NCBI GenBank assembly: GCA_010909165.1
Contig: MU008166.1
Location: 124,001-188,000, forward strand
Length of the DNA stretch: 64,000 nucleotides
Source: Anthoceros angustus
Lineage: Eukaryota > Streptophyta > Anthocerotopsida > Anthocerotales > Anthocerotaceae
Direction of reading: 5' to 3'
The notes beneath the pieces are model-generated. The model was not told the origin of the DNA. It searched no databases and was given only the letters and a program-made list of their open reading frames with translations. Positions 22,677-33,699 of the stretch are shown here, one piece after another (position 1 is the first letter of the stretch; each line of letters opens with the position of its first letter). The translations under genes were made by a program, and so were the position numbers.

Positions 22677-24165
22677 TAACGTCTACTTTTCTTCTACAAT
22701 GAACTTAGACTTCTAAAAAAATTGCATCATACTCCTTGTAAGGGCTTTCCATGGGCACCACTTATGCTGCCATGAGACAAATGTGCTCTTAGAAAACTCC
22801 CTCGTTGTTAGAAGTGTGACACATGTTGGATGTGCAAATTAAAAGATCTAATCCGACTTAAAAGCTAGTGGAATTGGGCATTTCCACAAAGTACTAGAGG
22901 AATTGGCATCCCCAATTTTCTGCCAACCTCATGGTTAAGCAAGTGGTATCATGTCGAAGTCTCAATTTGAGATCCATGGTCTTTGTGGGGTTAAAAGCAA
23001 CTCTAGACTGGCCATGATCTCACTTGTCCCATGGGAGCTTTGTGAGACCCAGTGTGGCCCTTGAGCCATACCGTTGTTTTACATAGGCTATTCATGTAAT
23101 GTATTGAAATTCACAATGATGGTAATCATAATCCATCGAATTGAAAACACCAACTACCAAGCTGGCATCATGATGCGTTTCTCCAGGTCGTGTAGAGAGC
23201 CAGGGTCTGAACTCTGAGAGGCACTCCCGCTAATGCTGCTTTCCCACTCCAGAATTCTCTTGCTCGCGATCCTATCTTCTGCTCTTCTCCAGAGCAGGCG
23301 GATGGGTAGCCTAAGCTCACTCACAGCTTCAAGCAGGCGGTGGAGATTGGACGGGCCCCAGCAAGAGCTTGAGAAATTTGCAGTTACGACGATGGACAAA
23401 TTCTATGCTAGAAGCCTGAAGGCCTATAGTTGGGATCTCCTCAGCCTGACGTCGCTGCCCCAGGAGTCCAGACTCGGTGGGTGTTGACATCATATAATCA
23501 GAGATGCCTGCAGCTACAGCCAGGGGCAGGCTCCTGTGCCCCAGACACTTGTCCAGCCCGGAACTCACCATACAATTAGTGGAAGTGCTTGTGTAGAAGT
23601 CTAGGAGGTGGTGAGAAGGAACGCACATGATGCCGTCTATGAGGATTTAATGCTTTCGTGTAAGCTTGCGCTGAAGCTTTTGTCGTAGTCCTGCAGGGAA
23701 GTACTGAGCCAGCACCATATATAACTTAGCCTGGTCGCCTCGTGCAGAAATGGTCTCACCTTGGCCTATCCCAGTCTCCTGGTCGTGCCGGTTTCCTCCA
23801 TCCTCGACCAGGGCATATCTGATACAGGGGGAGTAAAACAATGATCTGGTCAGTGGGAGGTTAGAAGAGGTCCGCAATAAGCGGTGTAAAATAATGATCT
23901 GTGAGGATTTCTGCCACTCCTGTGCCACAAAAACTGATTTAGCTTGGGCTTTTGTTATCAAGTGACCCGACCAATGCTCACGCCCTGGACAAGTAAAATG
24001 GGCCCGAGTCCGAGCAACCAACGAGGGCTGTAGGGCGCGTACCAACGCCCTGACCCAGCCAGCCACATGGGTGAATTCGCGGCACACAAGGGCAAAGCTG
24101 GAGGGACTGTGGGTCACCCACCCACCCACAGGTTCTTGTGACACTGGCCGTTTGAAGCAAGACTG
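22677..24165. other. No recognised gene; GRAS upstream region
   Basis: Several 60-190 codon open frames on both strands (for example 23647-24210 minus) lack any domain. The last few hundred bases should hold the promoter and 5' UTR of the GRAS gene. I saw no convincing TATA box. Confidence 0.4.
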
Positions 24166-26028
24166 ATGCATGCGCATAGACCTCGGTTGACCGGGATTTT
24201 TAGCATGCACGAATTGGGGACGCTGTCAGAGAGCCGTAAGCACCATGACCCCCAATGTCGCATCCCACAGAGGTGGCGATGCAAGGAGGAGTCCAACGCA
24301 GGTGGGCACTGTCTTCCCTTGATGAGCGCGCACGGCCAGTTGCTGCAGGCCCGGGCGAGCTCCATGGCGGAGCGGGTGTCCCTCACGTCCCAGCTGCAGC
24401 GAGCCTTGGTGCAGGCTCAGGCCAGGAACTCCTCCTCGGAGAATAGCCTCCCGGCCGCACCGAGCCCGGCCAGCGTCACCTTCTGGCAGCCCCAGACCCC
24501 GTCCTCGGGGCACGGGAGCCCGGGCCCTTGGCCGGATGACCACGGCCTGCCCTCGCCCGAGAGCCTGGCCGCCCTGGAGCAGCAGCTCCTGGCGGACGGG
24601 GACGGGGAGGAAGACCGGGCAGACATGCACAACCTCCTGGCCTACCAGGTGGTGCATAACGAGCTGGCGGAGATGGTGGGAAATGTTGCCTCCCAGCTGG
24701 GCCTCTCCCCCGGCACGGCCGCCCGCCCCGACGTCCAGCAGTGGCTGGTGGAGGCCGCGGCTGCTGGCTTCCCACAGGAACCCCTACCCGAGCTCCAGCA
24801 GCAGCAACAGCAGCAGCAGCAGCAGCCTTCCCCGTGCTTGTCCTCGGAGCTGTGCCTGGGGGATGTGAACGAGATGCTGCTGGAGTGCGCCAAGGCCGTG
24901 GCTGCGGAGGATGTGGACACGGCCACTGCGCTGGTGAGCAACATCCGGATTCTTGCGTCTCCGACGGGGTCGAGGTTGCAGCGGCTGCTGCACTACATGG
25001 TGGAGGCTCTGGTGGCCAGGTTGTACGGCGCGGGGGCCGATCTTTACACGACGCTCAGGAGGGATAGGTGCCATGCCGTGTTCGAGAGCCCTAAGGCGTT
25101 CGACTTCCTGCGGAGGATCCATCCTAATCCTCGCATCGCGCACTTGTACGCGAACGGCGTTATTCTGGAGGCCTTCCAGGGGGCTTCGCGGGTACATGTG
25201 ATCGACTACGGGATTTTGAACGGGCAGCAGTGGCCGAGCCTGATGCGGGCGCTGGCGGAGCGGCCGGAGGGGCCGCCGAGGTTGCGGATCACGGGGATCG
25301 ATTTTCCTCAGCCCGGGCAGAACCCCAAGAGCAAGGTGGAGGAGACGGGGAAGAAGCTGGCGGCTGTGGCGGACGCGTTAGGGATTCAGTTCGACTTTGT
25401 AGGGTTTGCGGATAAGTGGGAGAATGTGCAGATCTCAGCTCTGGAGCTGAGGATTGATGAGGTTGTGGCGGTTTGCAGCATGTTCCGGCTGCGGCATTTG
25501 TTGGATGCGTCTGTTGTGCCGTCGAACCCTAGGAGGACGGTGTTGGAGAGGATTTGTAAGATGAAGCCGAAGGTTTTTGTGATGGGGATCTCGAATGCGG
25601 CTCTCAACGTGCCTATCTTGACGGCCAGGATTCCTGAGGCTGTGGCACATTTTAACTGGTATCTGGAGGTGATGGAGTGTTCTTTGGCGGGGTTTCCTCT
25701 GGAGAGGGAGTACTTGGAGCAGCAGCTGATTGCTCGGGATATCATGAATGTGGTTGCTTGCGAGGGGTTTGAGAGGAGGGAGCGGGCGGAGAGCTACCAG
25801 CAGTGGCATCGGCGGCTGGAGAATGCCGGGTTCCAGCTGAAGCCTATTAAGGAGAGTAGGTTTGTTAGTGCCAGGGAGATGCTGCTGGAGTACCATGAGA
25901 ACTGGTCCTTGGAGAGGGACGATGGGTGGATGCTGCATGCTTGGAAAGGCAGGCCGGTGGAGGCGGTGGCGACTTGGGAGCCGGCCCCCCTCCCGGCCAA
26001 ATCGCTTAAACGGCACAGCGGGTGGTGA
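24166..26028 (+). CDS. GRAS-domain transcription regulator, LISCL (SCL9/14/33-like) type
   Basis: 620 aa from ATG 24166, no introns, as usual for GRAS genes. GRAS proteins are plant nuclear regulators of development and stress. Domains from this start: a variable N-terminus (1-225) with acidic patches and a poly-Gln run at 211-220; leucine heptad I about 230-290 (LLECAKAVAAEDVDTATALV); VHIID-type motif VHVIDYG at 343-349 followed by QWPSLM; PPRLRITGIDFPQPG at 370-384; leucine heptad II to about 450 with FRLRHLLDASV; RxVE-like VLERI; PFYRE region with EREYLEQQLIARDIMNVVACEG (about 513-534); and SAW end YQQWHRRLENAGF to WEP at 606. IDFPQPG and RDIMNVVACEG are typical of the LISCL group. The start is uncertain: ATGs at 24322 and 24364 would also give a complete GRAS domain, and the first ~50 residues are unlike the family. 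GC is high in the 5' half. A lone copy here with no related neighbour. Confidence 0.93.
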   Translation: MHAHRPRLTGIFSMHELGTLSESRKHHDPQCRIPQRWRCKEESNAGGHCLPLMSAHGQLLQARASSMAERVSLTSQLQRALVQAQARNSSSENSLPAAPSPASVTFWQPQTPSSGHGSPGPWPDDHGLPSPESLAALEQQLLADGDGEEDRADMHNLLAYQVVHNELAEMVGNVASQLGLSPGTAARPDVQQWLVEAAAAGFPQEPLPELQQQQQQQQQQPSPCLSSELCLGDVNEMLLECAKAVAAEDVDTATALVSNIRILASPTGSRLQRLLHYMVEALVARLYGAGADLYTTLRRDRCHAVFESPKAFDFLRRIHPNPRIAHLYANGVILEAFQGASRVHVIDYGILNGQQWPSLMRALAERPEGPPRLRITGIDFPQPGQNPKSKVEETGKKLAAVADALGIQFDFVGFADKWENVQISALELRIDEVVAVCSMFRLRHLLDASVVPSNPRRTVLERICKMKPKVFVMGISNAALNVPILTARIPEAVAHFNWYLEVMECSLAGFPLEREYLEQQLIARDIMNVVACEGFERRERAESYQQWHRRLENAGFQLKPIKESRFVSAREMLLEYHENWSLERDDGWMLHAWKGRPVEAVATWEPAPLPAKSLKRHSGW

Positions 26029-27399
26029 TCCATCGGACGGGAGGACACGTGGGGTGTCTGTTGAAGCGAGTGCCCTGTACAGGGAATGGTAGGGAGGTTT
26101 GGGGAGAGATGGCAGGGATGGGGAGCAGTGCGCAAGGCAGGAGGTGGATTCATCCCATGGTGAGAACTCCAGATACGCTTAGGGGTTGATTACCACGTTA
26201 TTCGCTCTGTCCCATTGCCGCACCTGTCTTGTAGAGTAATGTTCATGCGCGTTGTAATTCTACGTTCACAGATCGTGTTGGACGTGGGACTTCATCGCCA
26301 TGGAGTGCCGTAAACAAGTGCGTCAGAGGAGTGGAGGTCAGGCCTGCAGCAACTTGTGCATACCTGCTGCTGTGCCTGCCATGTCAGCATGCAGCCCCTT
26401 AAGAGAAGGCGCGCAAGGCCTGCGTGCAGCGGCAGAATGTGGACTTCGCAGCTTCGGATGGGCATCTTTAATTCCTGACTTTCTTGGCTTTCTTGTTGCT
26501 GCTCCTGGAACACAGGAAGCAGTTTGCGCTGCTTCCGCTGCCTGGAGGTCCTGCAGACGCGTCATGGGCACAGGGCAGCCTGGTGGAGCGAGAGAAGCTG
26601 TCGAGAGACATTCAGGTTTGCTGCTTCTCTGCAGGATGAGGCTTCAAACATTGTACCAACTTGGGCTCTACAATTGCGAGCTCGAGATATGTATCAAAAC
26701 TGTACAGAAATCATGATATCAAAATAAGAAAATTGGCCTTCCTCAAACCCACATATGTCTCTGCCTTTTAGGAACCGGGAAACTCCCGGGGCTGGACATG
26801 TTGAGCCCCGCGCTGGGCCTTATTAGATGCGATGGCCTGCAACTCTTGCTTTACTGCGCAGCAATCCGAGTGCAATCTGAAGCCGATGAATAATTTGATC
26901 GAGCCAAAGTCGACCGTCAGCCACAGCACTGAGCCTCTAGATGCTATGGCCTGCACATCTTCCTTCCAGCACATCAAACCAGTTCCAACTTCCGCGAGCA
27001 TCTTAAGGACCCTAAATATCCAATTGTCGTACGTTGCCCACTGCTAGCCCTTGAGATCCGGGATTCCGGACTTGAACCTGGCTGAAGCCCAGATGGAGTG
27101 CCCTACATTCCCACGATCGAGTATCATGACTTACAACTTCCTCCAGCAAGAGGACCGGAGCGAATCTTGGTGTTTGACATGCTGTCTATCTGAAGTCTCG
27201 AGTCTCTAGACCATAGGCAGCCACGAACAGGTGAAATATTCCAGAGTCCAAACACAGTCTAAGAGCAATTGGAGCCTGCCGGGTATATGCCCTTTTTATA
27301 CGCCTGCACCATGTTCAACCGCAGTCCGTACCGTATAATAACCTACAAGTGGAAGGAAGTGAAAACCCTACACCTTTGATGGAGATCTATCATATTCTG
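26029..27399. other. GRAS 3' flank and intergenic DNA, nothing recognised
   Basis: Short overlapping open frames only. The first few hundred bases should be the GRAS 3' UTR. No repeat or RNA seen until the minisatellite at 27400. Confidence 0.45.
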
Positions 27400-27624
27400 C
27401 CACCACCTAGAATGGCCGGAGCCCTACCCTCAGCCAACACCTCAAATGAGCGGAGCCAACACCTCAAATGAGCGGAGCCCACCCGTCATCTACCACCACC
27501 TAGAATGGCCGGAGCCCTACCCTCAGCCAACACCTCAAATGAGCGGAGCCCACCCGTCATCTACCACCACCTAGAATTAGCGGAGCCCAACCATCATCTA
27601 CCACCACCTAAAATGAGCGGAGCC
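27400..27624 (-). repeat. Minisatellite built from the last codons of uS7m
   Basis: On the minus strand the uS7m gene ends GGCTCCGCTCATTTT then AGGTGGTGGTAG (GSAHFRWW-stop). Downstream, units with 'ggctccgctcattt' or 'ggctccggccattc' and 'taggtggtggtagatga' recur about five times (near 27400-27424, 27440-27480, 27490-27530, 27545-27580 and 27585-27620). The stop-codon-containing unit of the gene is the upstream-most member of the array. Confidence 0.85.
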
Positions 27625-28433
27625 CCGATTAGCTTCAGCAAGTTTGTGAAGCTCATCTCTTTTCTTCCTTGCACCTCCCGACTTCTGAGAAGCCTCCAAA
27701 ATCTCGGCTGACAGACACTGATCTAAGCTCAGACTCTTCTTGGCCACACGCTGTTTCACAGCAGCATCAAGTATCCACCGCATAGCTAACGTCTCCTGCC
27801 GGTTCCTTGCAATAACGCAGGGCACCAACTGAGTGGTGCCAGCCCTCCTCACCTTCTTCACCTCACACACCGGTTTCACATTTTCCAAAGCCCTATCCAA
27901 AATGGACACCACATCACCATGCTGGGCCAAATTGGTCAGGGTCTTGTAGATGATTCCCCGTGAAGTAGCCTTCTTCCCATCCGTCATACAGATATTGACC
28001 AGCTTCCTCACCACCTGCCTCTGCCTGGCGTGCAGGTAACTCAAACTGTCTGACCGGTTGTAAGTGCCCCTACGCCCCACGAGCTTTTCATCCCTAAAAC
28101 TATACCCCGGACTCTCACCAGCCTCCGATTCTGCCAGAGCACTCTCTTCCGCGCCCCCAAGCCTCACAGTCTCGAGGGCGGAACTAACCCTATCCCTGTG
28201 GAACAGACGAGCCCAACACATAAGCCCCTGCAAGAAACCGAAGACAGAATTGTCAGCAAGCTCTCCAGCCATGCTCCACTCCATCTCCAGCTCGTTTACA
28301 ACAAATCCCATACCTGATTTGCAGCTCGGCCAGTGCCCTGCAAAGGATTCGCTACCAGACTCTCAGACAGGGAGGACGACAGAAGGCCCCAAGCCCTCTG
28401 CACAATGCCGTACGATTTGCCTCTGGCACCCAT
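27598..28433 (-). CDS. Mitochondrial small-subunit ribosomal protein uS7, nuclear encoded
   Basis: uS7 organises the head of the small ribosomal subunit by binding the 3' domain of its rRNA. Two exons: 28433-28314 (40 codons) and 28227-27598. The donor CAG|GTATGG and acceptor TTCTTGCAG|GGGCTT give a 249-aa protein in phase 0. The joined N-terminus MGARGKSYGIVQRAWGLLSS is basic and amphipathic with Arg, Ser and Leu, as in a mitochondrial presequence. The last ~155 residues carry the uS7 core: RQVVRKLVNICMTDGKK, DRALENVKPVCEVKKVRRAG, VIARNRQETLAMRWILDAA, and the terminal GGARKKRDELHKLAEANRG to FRWW. Ending in FRWW is typical of mitochondrial uS7. In many plants rps7 is mitochondrial, so this is a gene moved to the nucleus. 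It is divergent from YbeY-HAD. The open frame running through the intron to 28311 is not the start. Confidence 0.92.
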
Positions 28434-28667
28434 GGCTCCTTCACCGCCTCCTACGCGGGTCACCACTTCGTTCCAACCATGAACTCATCGGCATCAGCGA
28501 TCTCGTGAGGCATTCGAGGAAGCAATCTGACGAGCAGGCCTGGTGTGAACGTGTGAACTAGGTGCTAAACCCTGACCATGGGTTAGCTAAACCCTGGGGA
28601 GAGGAAACGAATACCGAACAAGGAATGGCTCACAACGGGCGGACAACGCCATGCATTCCTGGGCGCC
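28434..28667. promoter_or_regulatory. Bidirectional promoter region between uS7m and YbeY-HAD
   Basis: Only 234 bp separate the two start codons. I see no clear TATA box on either strand; short CACGG and GGGCGCC words are present. Such TATA-less, close head-to-head arrangements are common for housekeeping genes. Shared control is inference. Confidence 0.55.
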
Positions 28668-31600
28668 ATGGCTGTTCTCGCCCGCACGGTCCCTCTTGTA
28701 CTGAGCAGATCCCTGTTTGCTCTTCCTGCCGGCCCAACAACCTTGGAGAACTGGGTTGCTGCCGTCGTGCTGCACCGCGCAATGCCAGCAGGAGTGAGGA
28801 TGGAGGTTGCTGGCAGTGTGGTGTTGACATCAGGGAGGTTGTTTATTGGCAGGATTCTAGGCCCTGGTACTCGGCCCGGCGCCATTTCGGAGAGGAGATT
28901 TTCTCCTGCAAGCTCCCTTCGATTCCGTGCCTGTAAGGATGGAGGGAGGCTGGTGGAGAACTCTCCTTCTGCATTGAAGGGGGTGTTTGGAAACCATGCT
29001 AGGGGCCGGTGCCAGGGCTTCCGATCTGGGAGTCGCTTACTTGGAGGAGCGCGGAGTCTGTGTGCCTCCACGGTACGCGACGGGGTTGTTGTGAACGTGC
29101 CAATTACGGTGGAGGAATCTACCGTGGTTGATGCCGATTTTCAGGTGTCTGGCTTGTGCTTCCCTGTGCTTTGGCTTTTCTCCTGGAGAAGGCTTTGAGT
29201 GTGAACTTAATTTGTTGAGTGCATGTGATGCTACGAGGTGTGTTCGTCCACGGTTCAAAGACTCAGATGCTCTGTTGAGCTTGGTGAATAGTGGGTAGCT
29301 TGTTTGTCTGCAGACTATACTGGAGCAGCTCGAGAAAGATGCGCCGCAGGCTGTGAAGCTGGCTGTAGATGGTATGGATGAGGCCGAGGTTGCAAAAACG
29401 ATTGAACTATCAGTTGTGATCTGCAGTGATGCTTACATACGGGAGCTGAATAGTCAGTGGCTTGGGAAAGACAGTCCCACGGACGTTCTTTCGTTTCCTC
29501 AAGCGCAGGCTCCAGGGGTTTCATCAATTGTGAGACACTTAGCTGCAGTGCCAGCATTCATGTGGTTATCCGTCTTGGTGGGATCTCGGGCGTCTGACTG
29601 TCCTCTTACTCTGGTATGCAGTGGCTGTTGGGCGATGTTGTCATATCTATTGAAACCGCGGCACGTCAGGCGAAGGAAAGGGGTCACACGCTTCTGGATG
29701 AAGTGCGCATACTTTTGGTGAGGTTCCGTTCCTGCAGCTTGTAGCCAGCCTTGAGATTGTGCTTCGGTCCCTTCGTGTTACTAAGACGTGCTATCCTTGT
29801 CAGGTGCACGGTCTGCTGCATGTTCTGGGTTATGATCATGAGGAAGGACCTCAAGAGGCTCAAGACATGGAGGATGAGGAGAAGCACATTCTCAACACTC
29901 TCGGCTGGCAAGGGGATGGGTTGATCAACTTCTCTCTTCAGGCTGCTAACAATGATGATGGTGGCACGGAGAAATCCCCTACTAGTGCGTCAACACCTCA
30001 AGGTCAAGACAGTGCATACACGGTTGCATCTTTCATTCTTTCTGGCATGCCACACAGCGTCGAAAGGACTTTGCAGAGAGTTTCTGTTAGTGTCAGCATT
30101 TCCTGATGGAATGGAAGGTTGGCGTTGCTAGTCACAGAGCATGCTGGCCGGTGAGGTCCATCATTTGAATTGCAGATACCGAATATACTAAGGGAGGCCA
30201 ACCGGGTGCAAGACAAAGGAGTCCCCCTTTCAAACTGTTATTTTGTGACATGGATGGTAAGCGGACAGCACATGGTGGAGGGCTCCTTGAGAGTGTGGTG
30301 AAGCTTCCTTGGTATCGAGTATTGTGCAGTACTGTTCTTGATGACCTGCATCTATATTGGTAGGGACACTGCTCAATAGTCAAAGCAAAGTCACCAAGCG
30401 AACTGCAGATGCCGTCAGGGCAGCTATTGCAGCTGGAGTCCAGGTCGTGATTGCCACTGGAAAGGTAGGGACCTTAGTCCTTCATATGTGGGCAGCTAAA
30501 CTGGTGATAATCAAGTCGGTGGGAAACACTTTCATCTGCCATTAGCTAGAGAAAACAAGTGTATGCCATGGTACTGATCGGAGATAACTATTTGTTTGAA
30601 TACAGGCTAGACCAGCAGCAATAGCAGCATTGGACGCCGTGGGCCTAGCCCACAATGGTGGTGCGATTTCTCTATCCACTCCAGGGGTGTTTCTACAGGT
30701 CTGTGGGCCCTGCGTTTGCTCGTTGCTTCTGACTTGGAGCTCTAGAAGTTCGCACGCTTCTGATTCATCTCTATACATCCAGGGCTTGCTGGTCTATGGA
30801 CAAGGCGGCTCGCTGGTTGAAAGGAAGCTTCTTTCCTCTGACATCTGCTCCGAGGCAAGCATTTCCATAACTCTGTGGTGGCAGTGAGTTTTGTGGTATT
30901 GAGTTTGACCTTGCGATGCTCTGTAGGCGTTCGCCTTCTCTTTGAAGCATGGCACGCCCTTGGTTGGCTTCACCGGTGATCAGTGTGTAACTCTTTTCGA
31001 GCACCCGAACTTGGATATGCTCCACACCGTGTTTTATGAACCCAAGGTAGAGAGACTGGTCGAGCTTGGTGACCTGGGATGTTTGCATTGCTTGATGATT
31101 GTAGATGTTTCTCAATTCTTAACTGAACTGTGCAGGCTCAAGTTATGCCCTCTATTGAGCATATTGTAACAACAGTCCCAATTCAGGCATGTCTACGGCT
31201 ACCCAGCTTTGAGCATCCACTCCTCTGTTGTATCTGCATTCATGGTCTAAATTATTGTCCCCCGGCTGGGTGCAGAAATTGCTGTTCTGTGACTCGAAAG
31301 CCTCAGTAGCCGAGTTTTTGCGACCTCATTGGTCCTCAGCTACTAGGGGTCGAGCTACCGTGGTGCAAGCTGTGCCTGAAATGCTAGAAATACTACCGCC
31401 AGGTGCATCAAAAGGCTCTGGGGTGCAGCTTCTGTTGGATCACCTACGCATTCCCCCAGAAGAGGTAAAAGTCATCTCGTATGCAATGAGACATGGCTCT
31501 TGCCGTGCTGGCATGTAGTGTACTTGCCACTACTGACATGCATTTTTCTCAGACTATGGCTATAGGAGACGGGGAGAACGATCGTGAGATGTTGCAACTA

Positions 31601-31720
31601 GTTGGTTTGGGGGTTGCCATGGCGAATGGGGCTGCAGAGACGCTTGCTGTGGCCGACGCGCAAGTGGGTAGCAACGACGATGATGGAGTGGCTGAGGCTA
31701 TTCAGAGATACATACTATGA
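28668..31720 (+). CDS. YbeY endoribonuclease fused to Cof-type HAD phosphatase, organelle-targeted
   Basis: Plants carry a YbeY rRNA-processing endonuclease fused to a HAD hydrolase domain, the chloroplast rRNA maturation factor in Arabidopsis. I rebuilt 12 exons: 28668-29144, 29314-29517, 29622-29717, 29804-30002, 30176-30256, 30364-30464, 30606-30698, 30783-30854, 30927-31046, 31136-31186, 31276-31464 and 31553-31720. They give 1851 nt, 616 aa. Residues 1-130 are a Ser/Arg/Ala-rich transit region. The YbeY part has SPTDVLSFPQ, LLGDVVISIETAARQA, and the zinc site H261-GLL-H265-VLGYD-H271. The HAD part has motif I DMDGT (350-354), motif II IATGK (382-386), Lys 544 in ASKGSG and motif IV GDGEND (566-571). 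Introns 8 and 10 begin with GC (GAG|GCAAGC, CAG|GCATGT); the rest are GT-AG. The 5' end of exon 5 and the exon-4 donor (AAG|GTCAAG) are less certain because the linker is poorly conserved. Otherwise intact. Confidence 0.92.
30855..30926 (+). other. GC-AG intron 8 of YbeY-HAD
   Basis: Donor GAG|GCAAGC, acceptor CTGTAG|GCGTTC. It joins LSSDICSE to AFAFSLKHG in frame; no GT donor does. Confidence 0.8.
31187..31275 (+). other. GC-AG intron 10 of YbeY-HAD
   Basis: Donor CAG|GCATGT, acceptor GTGCAG|AAATTG. The nearby GT (four bases on) would create a stop on joining, so GC must be the donor. Confidence 0.8.
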
Positions 31721-33258
31721 CGGCGTTGTGAGGAGTCCTTGGGGCAGATTCACCCTTGCGACTTCCCCAAACGCTCACAACATCCACAATATTCGCACTT
31801 GAAAATTGGCCAAGCCTAAGCCTACAATATCCATACGTAGTGAAGTAGGAACCAAAACATGTTGAAGCGTGAACCAAAGCAGAACCTTCCCTTACTGTAA
31901 TTTCAGAAGTGGAACCCACATACCATAATACGACACATCAAATTGGCAGGTAACTACACAAGTGAAACCCATATACCATGGCACCAGCTGCTTAGGTTAA
32001 ACTCAATGGCCAGGATTGCCAGTGTCCGGGATTTTCACCATAACCTTATGCTAAGGATAAGGAAACGAGTGATGGAGGCACGTCCTTGCTTAGCCTAGTG
32101 ACCAGAATAGTTGATCATGATACGTGTAAATGTAAAGGCTTCATCGCCATCAGCAAGTTGAAGGACATTTTCATGTGTGCCCTTGCCTCATTTACAGGCT
32201 GTTGTCACGAGAGCAAGCCATCATCTTGGGCCTGTCTTGTGTGTCGTGTGACTGGAACATGTTGTACACCAATTGCAAAGATTTGTGACACTAGTTGTGT
32301 TTTGAGCATTCTGCTGGAGGTCAGGCCTCACGGCTAGACTGTGCTTTCCTTGCTCCTGCACACTAGTACGAGTTGTTCAACGTGTTGTCATTTGTGTAAA
32401 GGCTGCCCAATATTTGTAGTCAATGTGAAGTGAAAGAAAGTTTTTCTAAAGTGTAGCATGAGTTCATGAATGTATGTCATTCGTAACATTCATGGGTAGG
32501 CGTATGTACTCATCTGTTTGTGTGTAGCCCCGGAGGAGGCGGACCCCCAACGTAGATCCTCATCCTACAGAACCCACATACTATGATATGACATAAAATT
32601 AGCAGGGCCTTCCCTTACCGTAACTATATTACTACGAAAAGACGACTCCGGATAAGAGTCTAGCCTTGTACTCCATATGCCCTATATATCTAAGTGACCA
32701 TACTCCCCCTCCTGGTTATACTGAGGATTTAGACGTACAAGCAACAACTCATGACTTTGATAATAGCTCCCTAAATACTGTAAAGCAGAATGAGGAAAAA
32801 TGGGGATCCCCCAAATGCTCGACCTATACACAAATGTCTCTGACACGATCAACTCAATCTTAAGTCAACAACTATACATAGGCTGAACGTCACGAATTCT
32901 AGACGTCTTCCATTTATTCAAATATGAAACTTGAACACACAACATGCTGAAGCGAAAAAAAGATGTTGTAGAAGGCTAGCCTTAAGTAGCTAGACTTGAC
33001 AAGCAGTGATGGTCTTCAAAGGCAAAGCACGGATTGAACTTGTAAATACTTCTCACTTACACAATCAATGAGGGGGTCTCCGTCTTATGCACAGTATGCT
33101 GGACTTCCTCCCCCTTTTGTGGCTTTCACCAGCATCCTCCACCTGCACAGCCATTCATCACCATGAGCTAGGAAGCTCCCCAGCATGATAGCAAATGTCC
33201 TCACTAGCTTTACTTCCTCGCCATTTAAGATGGTCAAGTCACCTACACCATCTTCAAC
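31721..33258. other. YbeY-HAD 3' flank and intergenic DNA, nothing recognised
   Basis: Includes the 3' UTR of the YbeY gene. No domain, RNA or long repeat seen; short open frames only. Confidence 0.45.
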
Positions 33259-33699
33259 CTAAGGAGTTGAAGGCTTCAACTCTTGTGCACTTATGGACAA
33301 GTTGTCTTCCACACTCTTGACACGCCACCCTTTCGTATTTGATATGTACTTGAAGCTCCTCCATACATCTGGGGTGTTATCACAATCAGTTATCCATCCA
33401 ATAGGAGATAACTTTTTCAGGAGTGTTTGCCAATGGAGATATAAGTTGGTACCAATTGTTGAACTCCTGGATCTTCCAGTGACACAAAGTTCAACGACTC
33501 GGAGGAAAGCTTGCAGCTTGGCACGACAACTCGGCCTCCTCTCATCGAATGCAATCCCATCTAGCTTCAAGGACTCTACCCTAGCTGATACTTGATGAAG
33601 CCATACCACCCTTCGTGACAACTTACCTAATGTCGATTCAAAGGCATTGGCATGTGTGAGCAACGCAAACGCCCTACTCTGGACCTCAAAGTCTTCCAA
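33259..33699 (-). CDS. Unrecognised 146-aa open frame
   Basis: Starts MEDFEVQSRAFALLTHANAF and has a natural amino-acid mix with helical stretches (STLGKLSRRVVWLHQVSARV). No known domain. Acidic start and basic middle. It is isolated in gene-poor DNA and could be a transposon-derived exon or a small gene; I cannot tell which. Confidence 0.3.
   Translation of the reverse strand: MEDFEVQSRAFALLTHANAFESTLGKLSRRVVWLHQVSARVESLKLDGIAFDERRPSCRAKLQAFLRVVELCVTGRSRSSTIGTNLYLHWQTLLKKLSPIGWITDCDNTPDVWRSFKYISNTKGWRVKSVEDNLSISAQELKPSTP

Noticed and set aside
27598-28311. uS7m start at 28311 as an uninterrupted frame
   Set aside because: The first 28 codons are the intron: a donor GTATGG and acceptor TTCTTGCAG are in place, and the upstream exon gives a better targeting leader.
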